From the NCBI GenBank assembly GCA_900642245.1, contig CAAAJI010000070.1, positions 137,015 through 167,002 of the forward strand: a stretch of 29,988 nucleotides of DNA, read 5' to 3'. The number at the start of each line of letters is the position of its first letter. Position 1 is the stretch's first letter. The stretch is from Fragilaria radians (lineage: Eukaryota > Bacillariophyta > Fragilariophyceae > Fragilariales > Fragilariaceae). Made by a program: the position numbers and the translations under genes. This document shows, piece after piece, positions 1 to 12,100 of the stretch. The notes under the pieces are model-generated. The model had not been told where the DNA came from, ran no database searches, and was given only the letters and a program-made list of their open reading frames with translations.

Positions 1-774
1 ATATGACAATAAAAATCACAAGGAAAGAGTTCGAATCAATTTCTGAATATTTGGAAAAAAAGGCTGGACCCATGGACAGCTTAGCTTGTAAATGGCATTG
101 TTAAGTGGGAATTACTTTGATGATTAGATTAATGGAGTTACAAATGATGAATAGCCCAAAGGATGATGTTATTAACAATTGTGAATAGTTTAATATTTCT
201 TAATTACAATAAGAATTGTGTCGTCAACACTGATTAGCTTTGAAATGCTGTATTGATTATAACAATGACTCAAGTTATATCTATGGTGAATAATACCACT
301 GATTGTGAATAGAGCTCCCTCTAGTATCGACGCGGGCATTACACTACCACGAGTATTTTCCGTAACGAAGGAAGGTCCCCATCCATTGATTTGCGGATAA
401 AATAAATTTCAAATGACCTATCGATTTCGGAAAGATGGAAAAGCGCTCATGAGGGAAACGTTACAAAAGGACTTTCCCTTCAATGATTATTATGTAATAT
501 GTAAAAAATTAGATGCACGACAGTATGGGTCTGATTGAGAACATTTATAACATTTTACGTGTCGGACTGGTCCAAATTCTAGTCGTAGAATCTCTTAAGT
601 AGAATGGTAATAAAGGCATTCATTTTGCATTCCCATTCAAAGTGTCTTTTTCCGCTCTTGGAAATCATTGGTCATTCTGTTGTGGAAGGAACACTGTAGA
701 AAAAAACGTCTTCGGCTGCTTAATAAGAGCTGTGAATTTCACTAGATTCTTATAAAACGACATAACATCGTTTC
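1..774. other. gene-free upstream region of gene A
   Basis: This AT-rich stretch has no reading frame of note on either strand and no recognisable RNA gene. It ends directly at the start codon of gene A. The only regulatory-looking element is a TATA-like heptamer at 751-757. It presumably contains the promoter of gene A, but nothing here proves that. Confidence 0.5.
751..757 (+). promoter_or_regulatory. TATA-like element upstream of gene A
   Basis: The sequence TATAAAA lies 24 nt before the first ATG of gene A. Transcription normally begins 25-30 nt after a TATA box, so if this one is used, the message would start at or just past the first ATG and the second ATG (778) could not easily serve either. 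It may therefore be a chance match in AT-rich DNA. Confidence 0.2.
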
Positions 775-3700
775 ATGATGAGACTAAATCTCATCCTTAT
801 CACCCTGTCAGCGTTTCAGCAACGCAAATCGCATTTGGCTAACGCGCAAACACCATCTCCGAAACCTTCATCTAGTCCCACCGTGGCCCCTACTCGATTT
901 CCAACAGCGTCTCCTACATCGAAGCCTTCTTCAAGCCCTACGCTATCCCCTACTCGATTTCCAACAGCGTCTCCTACATCGAAGCCTTCTTCAAGCCCTA
1001 CGCTATCCCCTACTCGATTTCCAACAGCGTCTCCTACATCGAAGCCTTCTTCAAGCCCTACGCTAGCCCCTACTCGATTTCCTACATCGTCTCCCACTCC
1101 AAAGCCCTCTGCCGAACCTTCTCCAAAGCCCACCAGCTCTCCTACGTCATCTCCCACTCCAAAGCCCTCTGCTGAACCGACATTCGCACCCACAAATTTC
1201 CCAACAAGTAGTCCTACTCCAAAACCGTCACCAGAACCATCCATCTCTCCAACTCGTTTTCCTACTGCTTCTCCCACACCTAAGCCATCTGCTAGTCCAA
1301 CGCCCGGCCCAACTAGATTTCCAACTCCTTCACCTACAAGACTTCCTACACCATCTCCGACTTCTAAGCCTTCTCCAAGCCCTACCCCATTGCCAACTTT
1401 TGCACCGACACTAGAGCCTACTCTTTCACCTACTCGTCCAATCCCCACGCAAGTTCCCGTTGCTTTTGATCCCTCCATCCCACCTAATGACGATCCTGCT
1501 TCAACATTTGCTTGTCCCCCACTGAATAGTTCCATAAACATTACAACTGTTGGCCTAGTATCTTTTTTGATCCCAACATCTAGCCAGAATCTTTGTACTT
1601 TGATTTTGCAGTCATTTGATTCTCAGTCATTCAAGCCTGTTGGACGCTCCTACGCAGGTTACGATTGGGAAGCAAGTAGTGGAGAATTCGCTTCGCTTGG
1701 GTGGAGCTGCAATGGAGTAACCTGCAGTGTCAATCTCCCTTCACTTCCTGTGGATTCTTTATACGTTTTGACCTCATTTTATCCTCCTGAACAGTTCCAA
1801 GAGAATGGAGTCGATGAAGTGGCTAGATTTTTAGAGCAAACAACGTTTGGTGTCACAAACTCAGATATTTCAAAGTTTGACACAACTAATTTACCACTTG
1901 CATTTGGAAGTTGGATTAAAGAGCAGCAAGAATCAGTACCAGCAACATCTCATCGTGCATTTTTCCGGTTGCGCACTAACTCCCGTATGGAAACAGCTAC
2001 TCGAAGCAGTGCTGTGACACATCCTTGTCATAAAGGATCGACATATCGTCGCGCTTCATTCTCAGCAAAGGACAACCTGAAGTATGTTTCCATTGCCACT
2101 GTTGGAAGTAAAAAGATTATCAAAATCGATGGCTTTGTACGCACTGTGGTTAATGGTCCAATATCGAATACTAGAAACGCTTCTGTCACTTGGCCAGATG
2201 GAAGGTAAGCAGATTGAATTATCGATTGGTAGACTTGATACTTTCTATTTTCTTTTTCGCTAACTCTAGTCGTCACCCTTAATAGCTACCAATTTGTTGA
2301 CACGGCAAATACTGATAGAGTTGGCGGTGACTTTCAAATGTATCTGCAATCTCAGAAAGGAAATGTGGATGTTACCATCAACGGTACAAGAGGCAACCCC
2401 ACGATTCAGTTTGATTCGTCAATTGGTGCCAACCCTAACATATTGATTGAACTAACGTCCAATGATGCTGAACCCATTGATATGAAGTATTTTACTAGAT
2501 CGACTGTGAAAATGCAAGAAATCATCTTGACTAAGGATTTGGAATTGGATGTTTGTGCATCTATCCTAGAACCTGGGAATCCTGTGAATCCTGTATTTGC
2601 ATTGTACGATGGAGTATACTGGATTCATGATCCAAAGTTTGTAAGTACCTCATTTCATTCTTGTTTCTAAAGTTTGCAACAAGTGCTCAACATATTTCTA
2701 ACGATATGGATTACAGGACACGTTTTCCAATACTCTCGAGAATCCATACCCCGATGGAGGGGGAAAGATAGCAAGAGATACTTTGAATATTGTAAACATT
2801 GAAAAAAGTGCTTTTTGTGCCAATGTTGAAAGAGATGTCTTCAACGAAAAATCTTGTGTTCTTAGCTATGAACCAACAGCTTGTACTGCCGGAAGTTATG
2901 ATCCCACCGGTGGACAAAATAGACCAAATTTTTTCGTCCCCATCACACCCCAAGTAATTCGTGATGTTTATGAAGGAACTGGAAATGGAGGTGATGGCAC
3001 TCGGTATCTCTATGCAGTTGACGGACTTAGAATTCAAGAGGATAAGACGGTAAGCTTCCCCTGCCAACGAGCGGGGTCTCGATGGATTCCTATAAACTGT
3101 ACTGGTGCTGCAGCACAATTGGACCCAACGGTTCATGAAATTTTCTCGAGGTTGCTCAAGTCATATGCAACTGATACCAATCCTTATATGCGTGACATTT
3201 GGAATTGGTGGGGAACTCCTTGCCCGGCTGCTTTCCAAACTCTCTCTGGGTTTGAAGTCCTGGATCAAGACGGAACGAAGTGTTGGAAGAATGTCCACCC
3301 TGATCATCTCTCTGTTTATGATTTCACATTCTGGACTCGCCTCGATGGTCATCCAGGTAATTCTATATCTCGAAATCCAATTAAGGAGTTTGCGGAAGCT
3401 GGATTAACCACTTTGAAGTTCCCCTGGTGGCATTCCATGTCTCGTTGGGTGGATAATGAGGGTAGAGTGGGTGGCTATGTCGGTCGCCTGGGAGACACTG
3501 TGCATTATTATAATTTTCCCAAGAGTTTAAAATCAGAGCAAATGAACCAGTTTTTCGGCTTTTCCGCTGATGCCATCAACTACACTGATTCAAAAGGTGT
3601 GATTGTGTGTGGTAGTCCAAATGAGATTGAAAATGATTTGTCGTTGGGAGGTAGTGAAGGTAGAGGTGCCTTTGACATTTTCACCGATAACTTTGTAACT

Positions 3701-6700
3701 TCTGAAACTGTTGAGTTTGTGAAGCAGAAGCGAATTGTATGGACTCACATAGCGCTCATGGGACCGGATCAATTAAGGCAGCGCATGGCCTGGGCGCTTT
3801 CGCAAATTCTTGTCGTCAGTCCTGGTGCTGTCTCTGATGGAGATTATCGTACCGAGGCTATGACCGCGTATTATGATATTTTTGTTCGACATGCTTTTGG
3901 GAGCTATCGTGACATACTTAAAGAAGTCTCGTATAATGGAGTCATGGGACAAATGCTCACTTATCATGGATCGAGATCCACTGCGTACACTTGGCGTACG
4001 CAATCCACAGTTCAGTTTGCAGATGAGAACTATGCACGTGAAATCATGCAGCTATTCACAATTGGTATGTATAAGATGAGACAAGACGGCACGTTCATCC
4101 TCGACAGTAAAGGATTTCCAATTAGGGCGTACACGAATGATGACATTGTTGAGTATGCGAGAGTTTGGACTGGTTTTGAAACACGATTGCATCGTGGGAA
4201 TGTTGAGAATGTGAATCGCTACAATCTAATCGATTCGATGAAGATAAATATGGAGTTCAGGGACTTTTTCCCCAAAATGGGATTAGATAGGAAATACATT
4301 GGTGATGGATATCCTTTGTGCGCAGATTTGCCTGAGAGGCACTTTTTGAAAACAGGAGCTACGTATAGACTTCTTGGAAGTACTTCTACTCCTGAACTTG
4401 TTAATGATCCAAAGCAATGGGCATTGGATTCCAAGGCTATTCGTTTGAAGCTTCAATTATCGGGTCCAGATAGTCTTTTTGCAAAGTTGTGTGGCTCTGA
4501 AGATCCTAACTCTTGCAAATATAAGTCTACAGTTACCCTTGATAGTGACTTACTTTGCCAAGGGCTCGAATGCTCCGTTAATACCTTACGCGTCGTAGAA
4601 GTGGGTCTTGGCATCTTCTACGAGTATGTAAATCCTCAATGTGTCTACCAAGCTTTTTACACAAATGCCAAGGCGATTATCAGGCGGACAAGCTCGAACG
4701 ACATGATCTGCGCAGATCCGAGGATAGCACAAGCATCAACCGCTTGCTGCAATTCCACGACTCGAATGTGGAATGATATGGTAAGTTTATATAATTTTTC
4801 AAAATGATGTTTTAAGTTCATCTTTCTGATATCCTTTTGCGTTCAGTATTGGGGAGAAAGAGTAACATTTGCTGCCGCTGGAAACAAGTGCAATCAACAA
4901 TACTGTGATCGAAGAACACGACCTTCCTGTGATGCTGTTGCAAATCCAGCTCTTGGAACTCAATGTGTTCCAAATGTGCACTTCTGGTCTACCTCACCCT
5001 GTACATTGCGAGTTAAAATCAATTCTGATGGTACAGTTGCAATCGTACATTCCGCTGTACAAAATGAACCTTCTTCAGTAATCAGACATGTCCAGAATGA
5101 AACGAAGACATATTTTCGTGTTGACTGGTCTGGCGTGGATTCTTTCAAATCCATTCTTTCAAATTGCAATTCGATCCCAACATGTGCTGTTACCATTGAT
5201 GAGGTTTGTGTTTGCAATATGACAGTCGAAGAAGATCAGGTGTACTTCGATGGAGATTCACCAACGATTGAGGATGTTCTGAAAAAGTTAACTATTGGAT
5301 CTTTTGAGCCAAGCATGTTGGATTCAAATTGGGTTTCACAAAGCATTAATGGAGTTACGATATATACTATAAATGGTCAGCTTACGTCCAGCTCAATATT
5401 CGAGGTCACTGACAGTAACGGAATTCGTCAATTGAGAAAAAATATGAAATCAAATGTCAAAATCATTGGAAAAGATACTTACTTTCGCAATCCAGTACAC
5501 TTCATAAGTCTTTCGGATCCTGCAGTATATCAGGCTTATCATGAGACGGATGCTGCTCTTGATCAATATTTCTATCATCCAAACACTGCCCCGTTCCTCG
5601 CTATCCGTTTTGCCCAGAGATTTGGAATTTCAAATCCTTCCCCTGGGTTTGTGTCACGTATTGCTGCAGCATTCAAGTCTGGAACATTCACTTATTCTGA
5701 AGGAGGAAATCAATTAGTGTTTGGAACAGGAAAATATGGTAATTTAGGAGCCACTATAGCCTCCATACTTTTAGATCGGGAGTCTAGGACTACAGTCTTA
5801 GATTCTGATCCTATTCACGGGTCTCTCAAAGAGCCCTTGATTAAGATCTTGGGGCTTATGCGTGCCCTTGAATTTAAATTAGCCCCTGATGCTGGATTTA
5901 TTGATTTTGATATCAATATCAATTTAAAAATTGGCCAGATGGCACATGCCCTTCCAAATGTGTTTTCTTTTTTCAATCCATTTTTTACCTCCGGAATCAT
6001 ATCAGAAGCATCTCTTGTTGCTCCCGAAGCACAAGTCATGACTGGGCCCCGATCTATTGACTTCCTCAACGGACTGCTGTCGCTGGTAAAATTCGGATTG
6101 TCTTACTGTTATGGAGGTGTTGGCAGATACCATTGGTGGGCCCAAAGCGATTGTTCAAAATACAGAGTTGCGAGTTTAAACGATGGATCGTTGGGAAATC
6201 TGACGTTTACTCCGTCAGATAGCAGCTCAGCAGTCAAAGTAACCGATGAACTTGCAACATTACTCACAGCAGGACGATTGAGTCGAACAAGTAGACAAGT
6301 CATAGACGATGTGATCCGTTTTGAGCCGAACCAAACTATTGCGTTGTTGAAAGCACAACAACTGATTCTTCTTTCACCTGAGTTCCATGCAACAAATATC
6401 GTTCGCCAAACTGGTGTTTCGAGGCCAGAGCCACAGCCTCCGGTACCATCGTCCAACCCCTACAAGGCAATTGTCTACATTTTGCTAGATGGAGGAATGG
6501 ACTCTTTCAACTTGCTTGTTCCACACACTTGTACAGCAACGAACGCTGATGGACTAACTGTGCTAGAGCAATACAATGCTGAACGAACAACTCTTGCAAT
6601 GACACCAGATGAAAAGACTCGTATTATTGACACCCCAGGACAGCCTTGCAGCCAATTTGCTATTCACAAAGATCTAGAAATCGTGGAACGACTCTATAAA

Positions 6701-7732
6701 GCCGGTGATTTGTCATTTTTTGTAAACGCTGGTGTCATCAATCAGCCTGTGAACAAAGACAACTATTGGAGACTCACAAAGACAGGACTATTTGGTCACA
6801 ATACCATGCAAGAAGAGGCACAACAACTTGATCCTTTCGACACTGCACCAGGAACCGGTGTCCTAGGAAGAATGTGTGATATTCTAAAACAAAAGAAATT
6901 CAAAGCTCAACCCGTAACTGTGCAAGATTCTGCTGTTGCTGTAGTCGGAGTGCCTGGAACTGGAGTTGACCCATTACTCGTTTCATCTTATGAAACCAAT
7001 ACATTTAATCCACTATCGAGAGATGATTCATTCCTCATGAAACCCTACTTTAAGCAACTAAATCAAGAGACGGAAACTCAGAGCAGTCTCTATGGCGAAA
7101 TGTGGTCAGAGAATTTGAATAAGGCTCTCAATGACAACGATGCAATTTTGAAGGCAATGTCAACAACAAAGTTAAATGCCACATTTCCAAATACAGATTA
7201 TGCCGCAAAACTTAGAGTCGTATCCACTCTAATTGGATCTCACCAGCAACGTGGAACTGATCGTGATGTTTTCTATCTCTCAATGGGAGGTTGGGATCAT
7301 CATTCTGCCATGAAGGCTAGTATTTCCTCAAACTTTGTCAGGTTGAATGACGCTTTGACTGCATTTTACAATGAAATGCAGACACAAGGAAAATGGAATG
7401 GAGTTACGGTAGTTTTCACATCCGATTTTGCCAGAACATTAACTGCCAATTCAGGTGACGGAAGTGACCACGCATGGGGAGGTCATTACTTTGTAATGGG
7501 TGGTGCAGTCAAAGGAGGAAAGATTCATGGATCCTATCCATCAGATATTACTAATTCGGGTCCTTTGAACATTGGACGTGGACGAATCATTCCTACTCTT
7601 AGCTGGGAGTCGGTTCTTAACCCTATTGTAGAATGGATGGGAGTTGACCAGGCATCAGAATTGAATTATTGTATGCCAAATCGCATTAAGAGTGGAGCTC
7701 CACTAATTCCTGTCAGTGATATGTTCAAGTAA
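775..7732 (+). CDS. gene A: secreted PT-stalk DUF1800-DUF1501 fusion protein
   Basis: Four exons, 775-2204, 2286-2640, 2717-4780 and 4847-7732, join to 2244 residues. The GT-AG introns of 81, 76 and 66 nt were placed by keeping the frame and matching paralogs B and C. The protein starts with a short hydrophobic signal peptide (likely cut after ANAQ, about residue 24). Next come a PT-rich stalk (about 25-242) and a conserved domain with Cys pairs (about 247-340). DUF1800 starts near 345 (VARFLEQTTFG). Its further family motifs are DQLRQRMAWALSQI (946-959), DENYAREIMQLFTIG (from 1031) and the LAIRFAQRFGI block near 1535. DUF1501 spans about 1820-2240, with GGMDSF (D1835), GWDHH (D2100), SDFART (D2143) and SDHAWGG (D2157, H2158). 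In most DUF1501 proteins, and in B and C, SDF reads SEF. There is no membrane anchor at the C-terminus, so the protein is probably secreted. The biochemical function of both DUF families is unknown to me. Start codon: 775 or the adjacent ATG at 778. Confidence 0.88.
901..1080 (+). repeat. 60-nt tandem repeat in the stalk of gene A, 3 copies
   Basis: Three consecutive 60-nt units run from 901-960, 961-1020 and 1021-1080. The first two are identical, and the third differs by one base (CTATCC becomes CTAGCC). A diverged copy precedes them (841-900). Each unit encodes 20 residues of the PT stalk (PTASPTSKPSSSPTLSPTRF). Such identity, silent sites included, points to very recent amplification or homogenisation. 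Confidence 0.97.
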
Positions 7733-7797
7733 GGAGATGCAGTCACGAACATGTTCATGAAAGAGTGCTTTCAGATTCATGCTTACATCTAATGGAA

Positions 7798-7995
7798 TAG
7801 TCAAGGAAAATTGCCCGAAAGAAAGACAGCTATAAGACAGTAGTAGGTTTATTATATGTTCAAAAATACATCTAGTTTCTATGCCAACTTACAAGGATAG
7901 TTAGAGAAAATGCCCAAGAGAAAGATAAAATTATGACCATGCTTTATTTATTTATGCAACATATGTACACATCTAGCTACAATATTAACTACATC
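7798..7995. repeat. imperfect tandem duplication, period 100 nt
   Basis: Two units, starting at 7798 and 7898, align along nearly their whole length. Shared blocks in order are TAGTNANNGAAAA, TGCCC, GAGAAAGA or GAAAGA, TTTATT and ACATCTAG, ending in CAACT or TAACT followed by ACA. The copies are clearly diverged, so this is an old duplication in the 3' flank of gene A. Confidence 0.7.
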
Positions 7996-8180
7996 TGTGA
8001 ACTATGAATGTCCTGACAAAGATGTTGAACCATCAATGAACCCACAATGGCTTGAGTAAATTGACAACATTTCTATATGTTAACTCTAACTAATTGTGAC
8101 CTATGTTAAAGTCATCTAACTACCTATTTGACTCTGGGGATCCATATCTTCTGTATACCGCTCTCATAATTTACATGAGT

Positions 8181-8218
8181 GGCAACCCAGACACTTTTAC
8201 TATAGTGTCGGTATTGCC
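8181..8218. repeat. imperfect hairpin in the A-B spacer
   Basis: GGCAA (8181-8185) pairs with TTGCC (8214-8218). After a small internal loop, CC pairs with GG, and GACACT (8190-8195) pairs with AGTGTC (8204-8209) across an 8-nt loop. It is GC-richer than its surroundings. Its role is unknown; it lies about 450 nt past the gene A stop. Confidence 0.5.
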
Positions 8219-8264
8219 CATTCAATATATCGATGACAAGAAAGAAATTTGTTCTTCAAAGGAG

Positions 8265-8282
8265 CTTCATTCTTAAATGAAG
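8265..8282. repeat. short perfect hairpin
   Basis: CTTCATT and AATGAAG form a perfect 7-bp inverted repeat around the loop CTTA. It lies about 50 nt after the larger hairpin at 8181-8218. An inverted repeat of this size can occur by chance in AT-rich DNA. Confidence 0.4.
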
Positions 8283-9114
8283 TTTACTCAACCTAACAGT
8301 AAAAGCTAAATCATTGTATATAAAATTACAATTCCTTCTTGTATTCATGTCTTGTCCTTCCTAACCGTAACTTACTTTTGTTTTCACCATTGGTCATGCA
8401 CCAAAAAGACTGATTTACTTTTGTTTCAACAGTAGAGCTAAAGCACTAAAAACGGATTTACAATGGTTATGCCTTATTTTGGATCCTTATTCAATTGTTT
8501 TGATGTTGAGTTGGATTGGTATCAGAATACTTACTTTTTTATCTCTGGACTATCTTATCTGTAATTAACAAAGTGTGAAAGTTGTTTAAATAATCTCTGA
8601 AGGAAAAAGAGAAAGCATCATTCAAGATCTCTATTGATAATTTTGTGCCTTTTATCCTGTTGTTTTATCTGATGTAAATTTTGTGCCTTGACATTTTATC
8701 CTTGTACCAGCACGTTTTTAAAATCATTCCATTTGGAGGTGAGCAGGTCATTTGTATTGCGATGTTTTTGGCGGCATGGGTAAAAATCACAAAAACACAC
8801 ATCAGGCATTCGAACAATTTGTAGAAGAATGACCACGATGTGACGATCCAGTTTTGATTCGTGGTCATAGTCTTCCTGCTATGTAGATTTTTGTATCGAC
8901 GACTAATTAGGTATATTTTTGCAGCATTCCCTTGAACATTGCTTCCGTTTCCAGTCATTCCTGGATTGAATAGTTAATTGCAATACTATCGTGTTATCGG
9001 AAAAACTTTTGAAGCCTCTGCGTTCCATTTCGTAAAGTCATTCTTGGTGGAGTATTAATCCTTAAACAACGAAGTAAGAGTGAGAAACGAGAAACACAGA
9101 TACCACCTAGCAAA

Positions 9115-12100
9115 ATGGAATACTACTTCTTTCTGTTTCTCGCCATGGCTTCGATGGATCGAAATGCAATGGTGGCGCATGCACAAAAAGAGAATAAAAT
9201 GAGAGGAAATACCAAGTCATCAAAACCCATTCGCAAAGCCGTAATGACTTTATATCCAACTCGGAAACCCTCGATTTACATCACATTGAAATCTTCTCCA
9301 AGACCAAGCTCTTCAGCATCATCTTTACAACCGACATCGAACGTTACATCCCGCAGTCCAGAAGAAGTTGATATGCCTTCAACAAATCCTTCGACGGGTA
9401 GTCGAATGTCAGGGCCTTCACAATCTTCTAATATATCTTCCAATCCATTATCGCCCATCAATCCTTCTTCAACTACTAATTCGTCATTGTCTCCGACCGC
9501 TTTCTCATTATTCAATGCTACTCTCGAACCATCTTGGAATCCTACAGCTTTTCCAACAATGACTCCAACATTACAGTCTTCTCAAAGTCCCACTGTTTTT
9601 CCAACGTCAAGTCTTACACTTCTAATGCCCTCACAAATTCCAACGTCATTACCAACCATCAATCCCTCAACAATTTCTATCGAATCTCTAACATTGACAC
9701 CAATTTCACTGCCGTCACAAAATCCTACCGGGTATCTGACTTTCAGCCCTATGTTACAGCCTACTCTTAGTCCCACTTCGTCCCTGACTTACAGTCCTTC
9801 CACGATATCGCCAATCATAAGCCCCCCTGTCAGTCCCACCAACCAAACTTCTCAACCCCCAACTGAATCACCAACACTCACCCCTATTTTGAATACTTCT
9901 CTGAGTCCTACGGGAGGAAATCCGCTCATAAGTTCCCAACCTTCCATAAATTTGACAAGTAATGCATCGCTAGATGTCATTAATTGTCCTTCACCAATGA
10001 ATTCTTCTAATTTCACGAGATATGGATGGATTTCATTCTCCATCCCCTATGATAATCAAGTATTGTGCACTTTGCATCAGATATCTTCCGATGGTCGAAC
10101 TCTTAAGCCAGTTGCTCGATCATATGCAGGACATGAATGGGAAGCCAGCAGTGGAGCATTTTCTCATCTCACATGGATTTGTGATAGTTCACAGTGTACA
10201 ATAAATCTTCCTAGTCTACCCCCTGGCTCACAGTATTTACTTACATCACTAAGCCCCCCTGAAACATACAGGGATGATGGCTTAGATGAAATCGCTCGTT
10301 TTCTAGAGCAAGCAACTTTTGGAGGGACTCGAGCAGACTTCTCTTATTTTGATGTTAAGAATCTTCAACAATCCTTTGCAAATTGGATAAAGGAACAACA
10401 AGAAGTCGTTTCTAGCACTTCACATCGAGATTTTTTCAGACATCGTACAAATGCTCGCATGGAAAGTGCTACACGTAATGGAGCAGTTAGTCATCCTTGT
10501 AAAAAGGGATCAATATATCGTCGTTTCGCATTTTCAATGAAAGATGACAATAAGTACTTGAATATCACTAGTGTAGGAACGAAAGTAATCCTTAGCATTG
10601 ATGGCTTTGTAAGGACCGTGGTCGAAGGGCAGATCACTAGTTATCCATCAATCATTTGGCCCGATGGAATGTAAGTTTGTTGCAACTGTGAGACTTCAGA
10701 GGCATTTCATTGACTTATCTATCTTGCAGTTACCAATACAGGAGATCTTTGGTCAACGATAAATTGGGGGGTGAATTCTATCTGACGTTACCCTCCTCCA
10801 ACGCAGTTGCCAGTGTATACATAAACGGTACTTTGGGAAACCCAACAATTCAATTTGATCCAATCGTTGGAGCCAGCCCCAATATCTTGATTACGCTAAC
10901 TGACTTGGATGTATCACCACATGATTCAAAGTATTTTACAAAATCAGAGGTCACAACGCAAGAAATCGAACTCATCCAAGATGTTAATGCAGACGTCTGT
11001 GCGCATATTCGAGAGCCAGGAAATCCCATCAATCCAATATTTGCACTTTACGATGATTCTTATTGGATTCATGACCCTCGCTTTGTAAGTTATACAAACA
11101 AAATTTGAGATTTTTTTCAGCTGGTTTCTCATGGTTCTATTTTTGATTTTCTCTTTTGTTGTAGGACACAATCACTAATTCGTTAGAGGCCCCCTCACCT
11201 GATGGCGGAGGAAAATTAGCCCGCGAAACTCAAAACATCGTTCATTTTGAGAGAGCAACGGCATGTGCGAATACGGAAAGGACTTTCCTGAATGAAAAGA
11301 CATGCACTTTAAGTATGGAGCCAACTGCTTGCGTTTATGGAAACTTCGATCCTAGTGGAGGTCAAAACCGTCCAAACTTTTTTGTCCCTTTGAATCACGA
11401 AACTATTCATGGAATTTATAACGTTACTGGTAACGGAGCCGAGGGCACACGCTATATATACGCTGTGGATGGACTAAGAATAGTCGATGATATGACAATT
11501 GGCAAGCCATGTGAAAGAACTTCCTCACGTTGGATGTCTATCAATTGCACAGGAGCCGCATTACAAGTGGATGCAACGGTGCAAAAGATTTTCTCAGAAT
11601 TGCTTTACTACAACAGCGACAACGCCAACTCTTTTCTTCGTGACACTTGGAACTGGCATTCTTTGTCATGCCCACCGGCATACATGAATCTCACTGGATT
11701 CGAAGTCATGGATGTTAACGGAAGTCAATGCTGGAAAAACGTACACCCAGACCATCTTTCGGTATACGACATGACATATTGGACTCAACCTGATGCTCAC
11801 CCGGGAAATTTTCCAACCCGAAATCCAATCAAAGAATTTGCAGCATCGGGAAAATCAATTTTGACTTTTCCTAGCTGGCATAGCATGAATTATTGGTCTG
11901 ATTATAAAGGCGTCATGGGTGTATATATTGGCCGCATGGGCGATATCGTTCACTATTATAATTTTCCAAGTTCTTTTCGGTCTCAAAAACTTAATGATTT
12001 TTTTGGCTTTTCTTCAGACGCGATTAACTTTACTGATTCAAAAGGAGTCGTAGTATGTGGAAGTCCCAATGAAGTAAGGAATGACCCCACACTGGGAGGA

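Larger units (their letters stand above)
7733..9114. other. intergenic region between genes A and B
   Basis: No credible gene lies in this AT-rich stretch. It holds an imperfect 100-nt tandem duplication (7798-7995), two hairpins (8181-8218, 8265-8282) and a short direct repeat of AATTTTGTGCCTT near 8642 and 8678. The 3' end of gene A and the promoter of gene B must lie here, but I see no clear TATA box or AATAAA. The longest open frame (8665-8958, minus strand) resembles no known protein. Confidence 0.5.

Noticed and set aside
28..40. GTTCGAATC, resembling a tRNA T-loop
   Set aside because: No acceptor stem, D-arm or anticodon arm can be found around it.
816..1541. Long minus-strand open frame encoding Gly/Val repeats (VGxxVG) opposite the stalk of gene A
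   Set aside because: It is the antisense reading of Pro/Thr codon repeats, which rarely contain stops in that frame. It covers the stalk exactly and loses its regular pattern outside.
2205..2285. Apparent premature stops at 2206, 10672 and 23122 as nonsense mutations breaking the genes
   Set aside because: Each stop lies inside a GTAAG donor, and splicing to the next AG restores the frame and the paralogous protein in all three genes.
8665..8958. 97-residue minus-strand frame in the A-B spacer
   Set aside because: It matches no family I know and has no conserved context. It looks like chance in a spacer.
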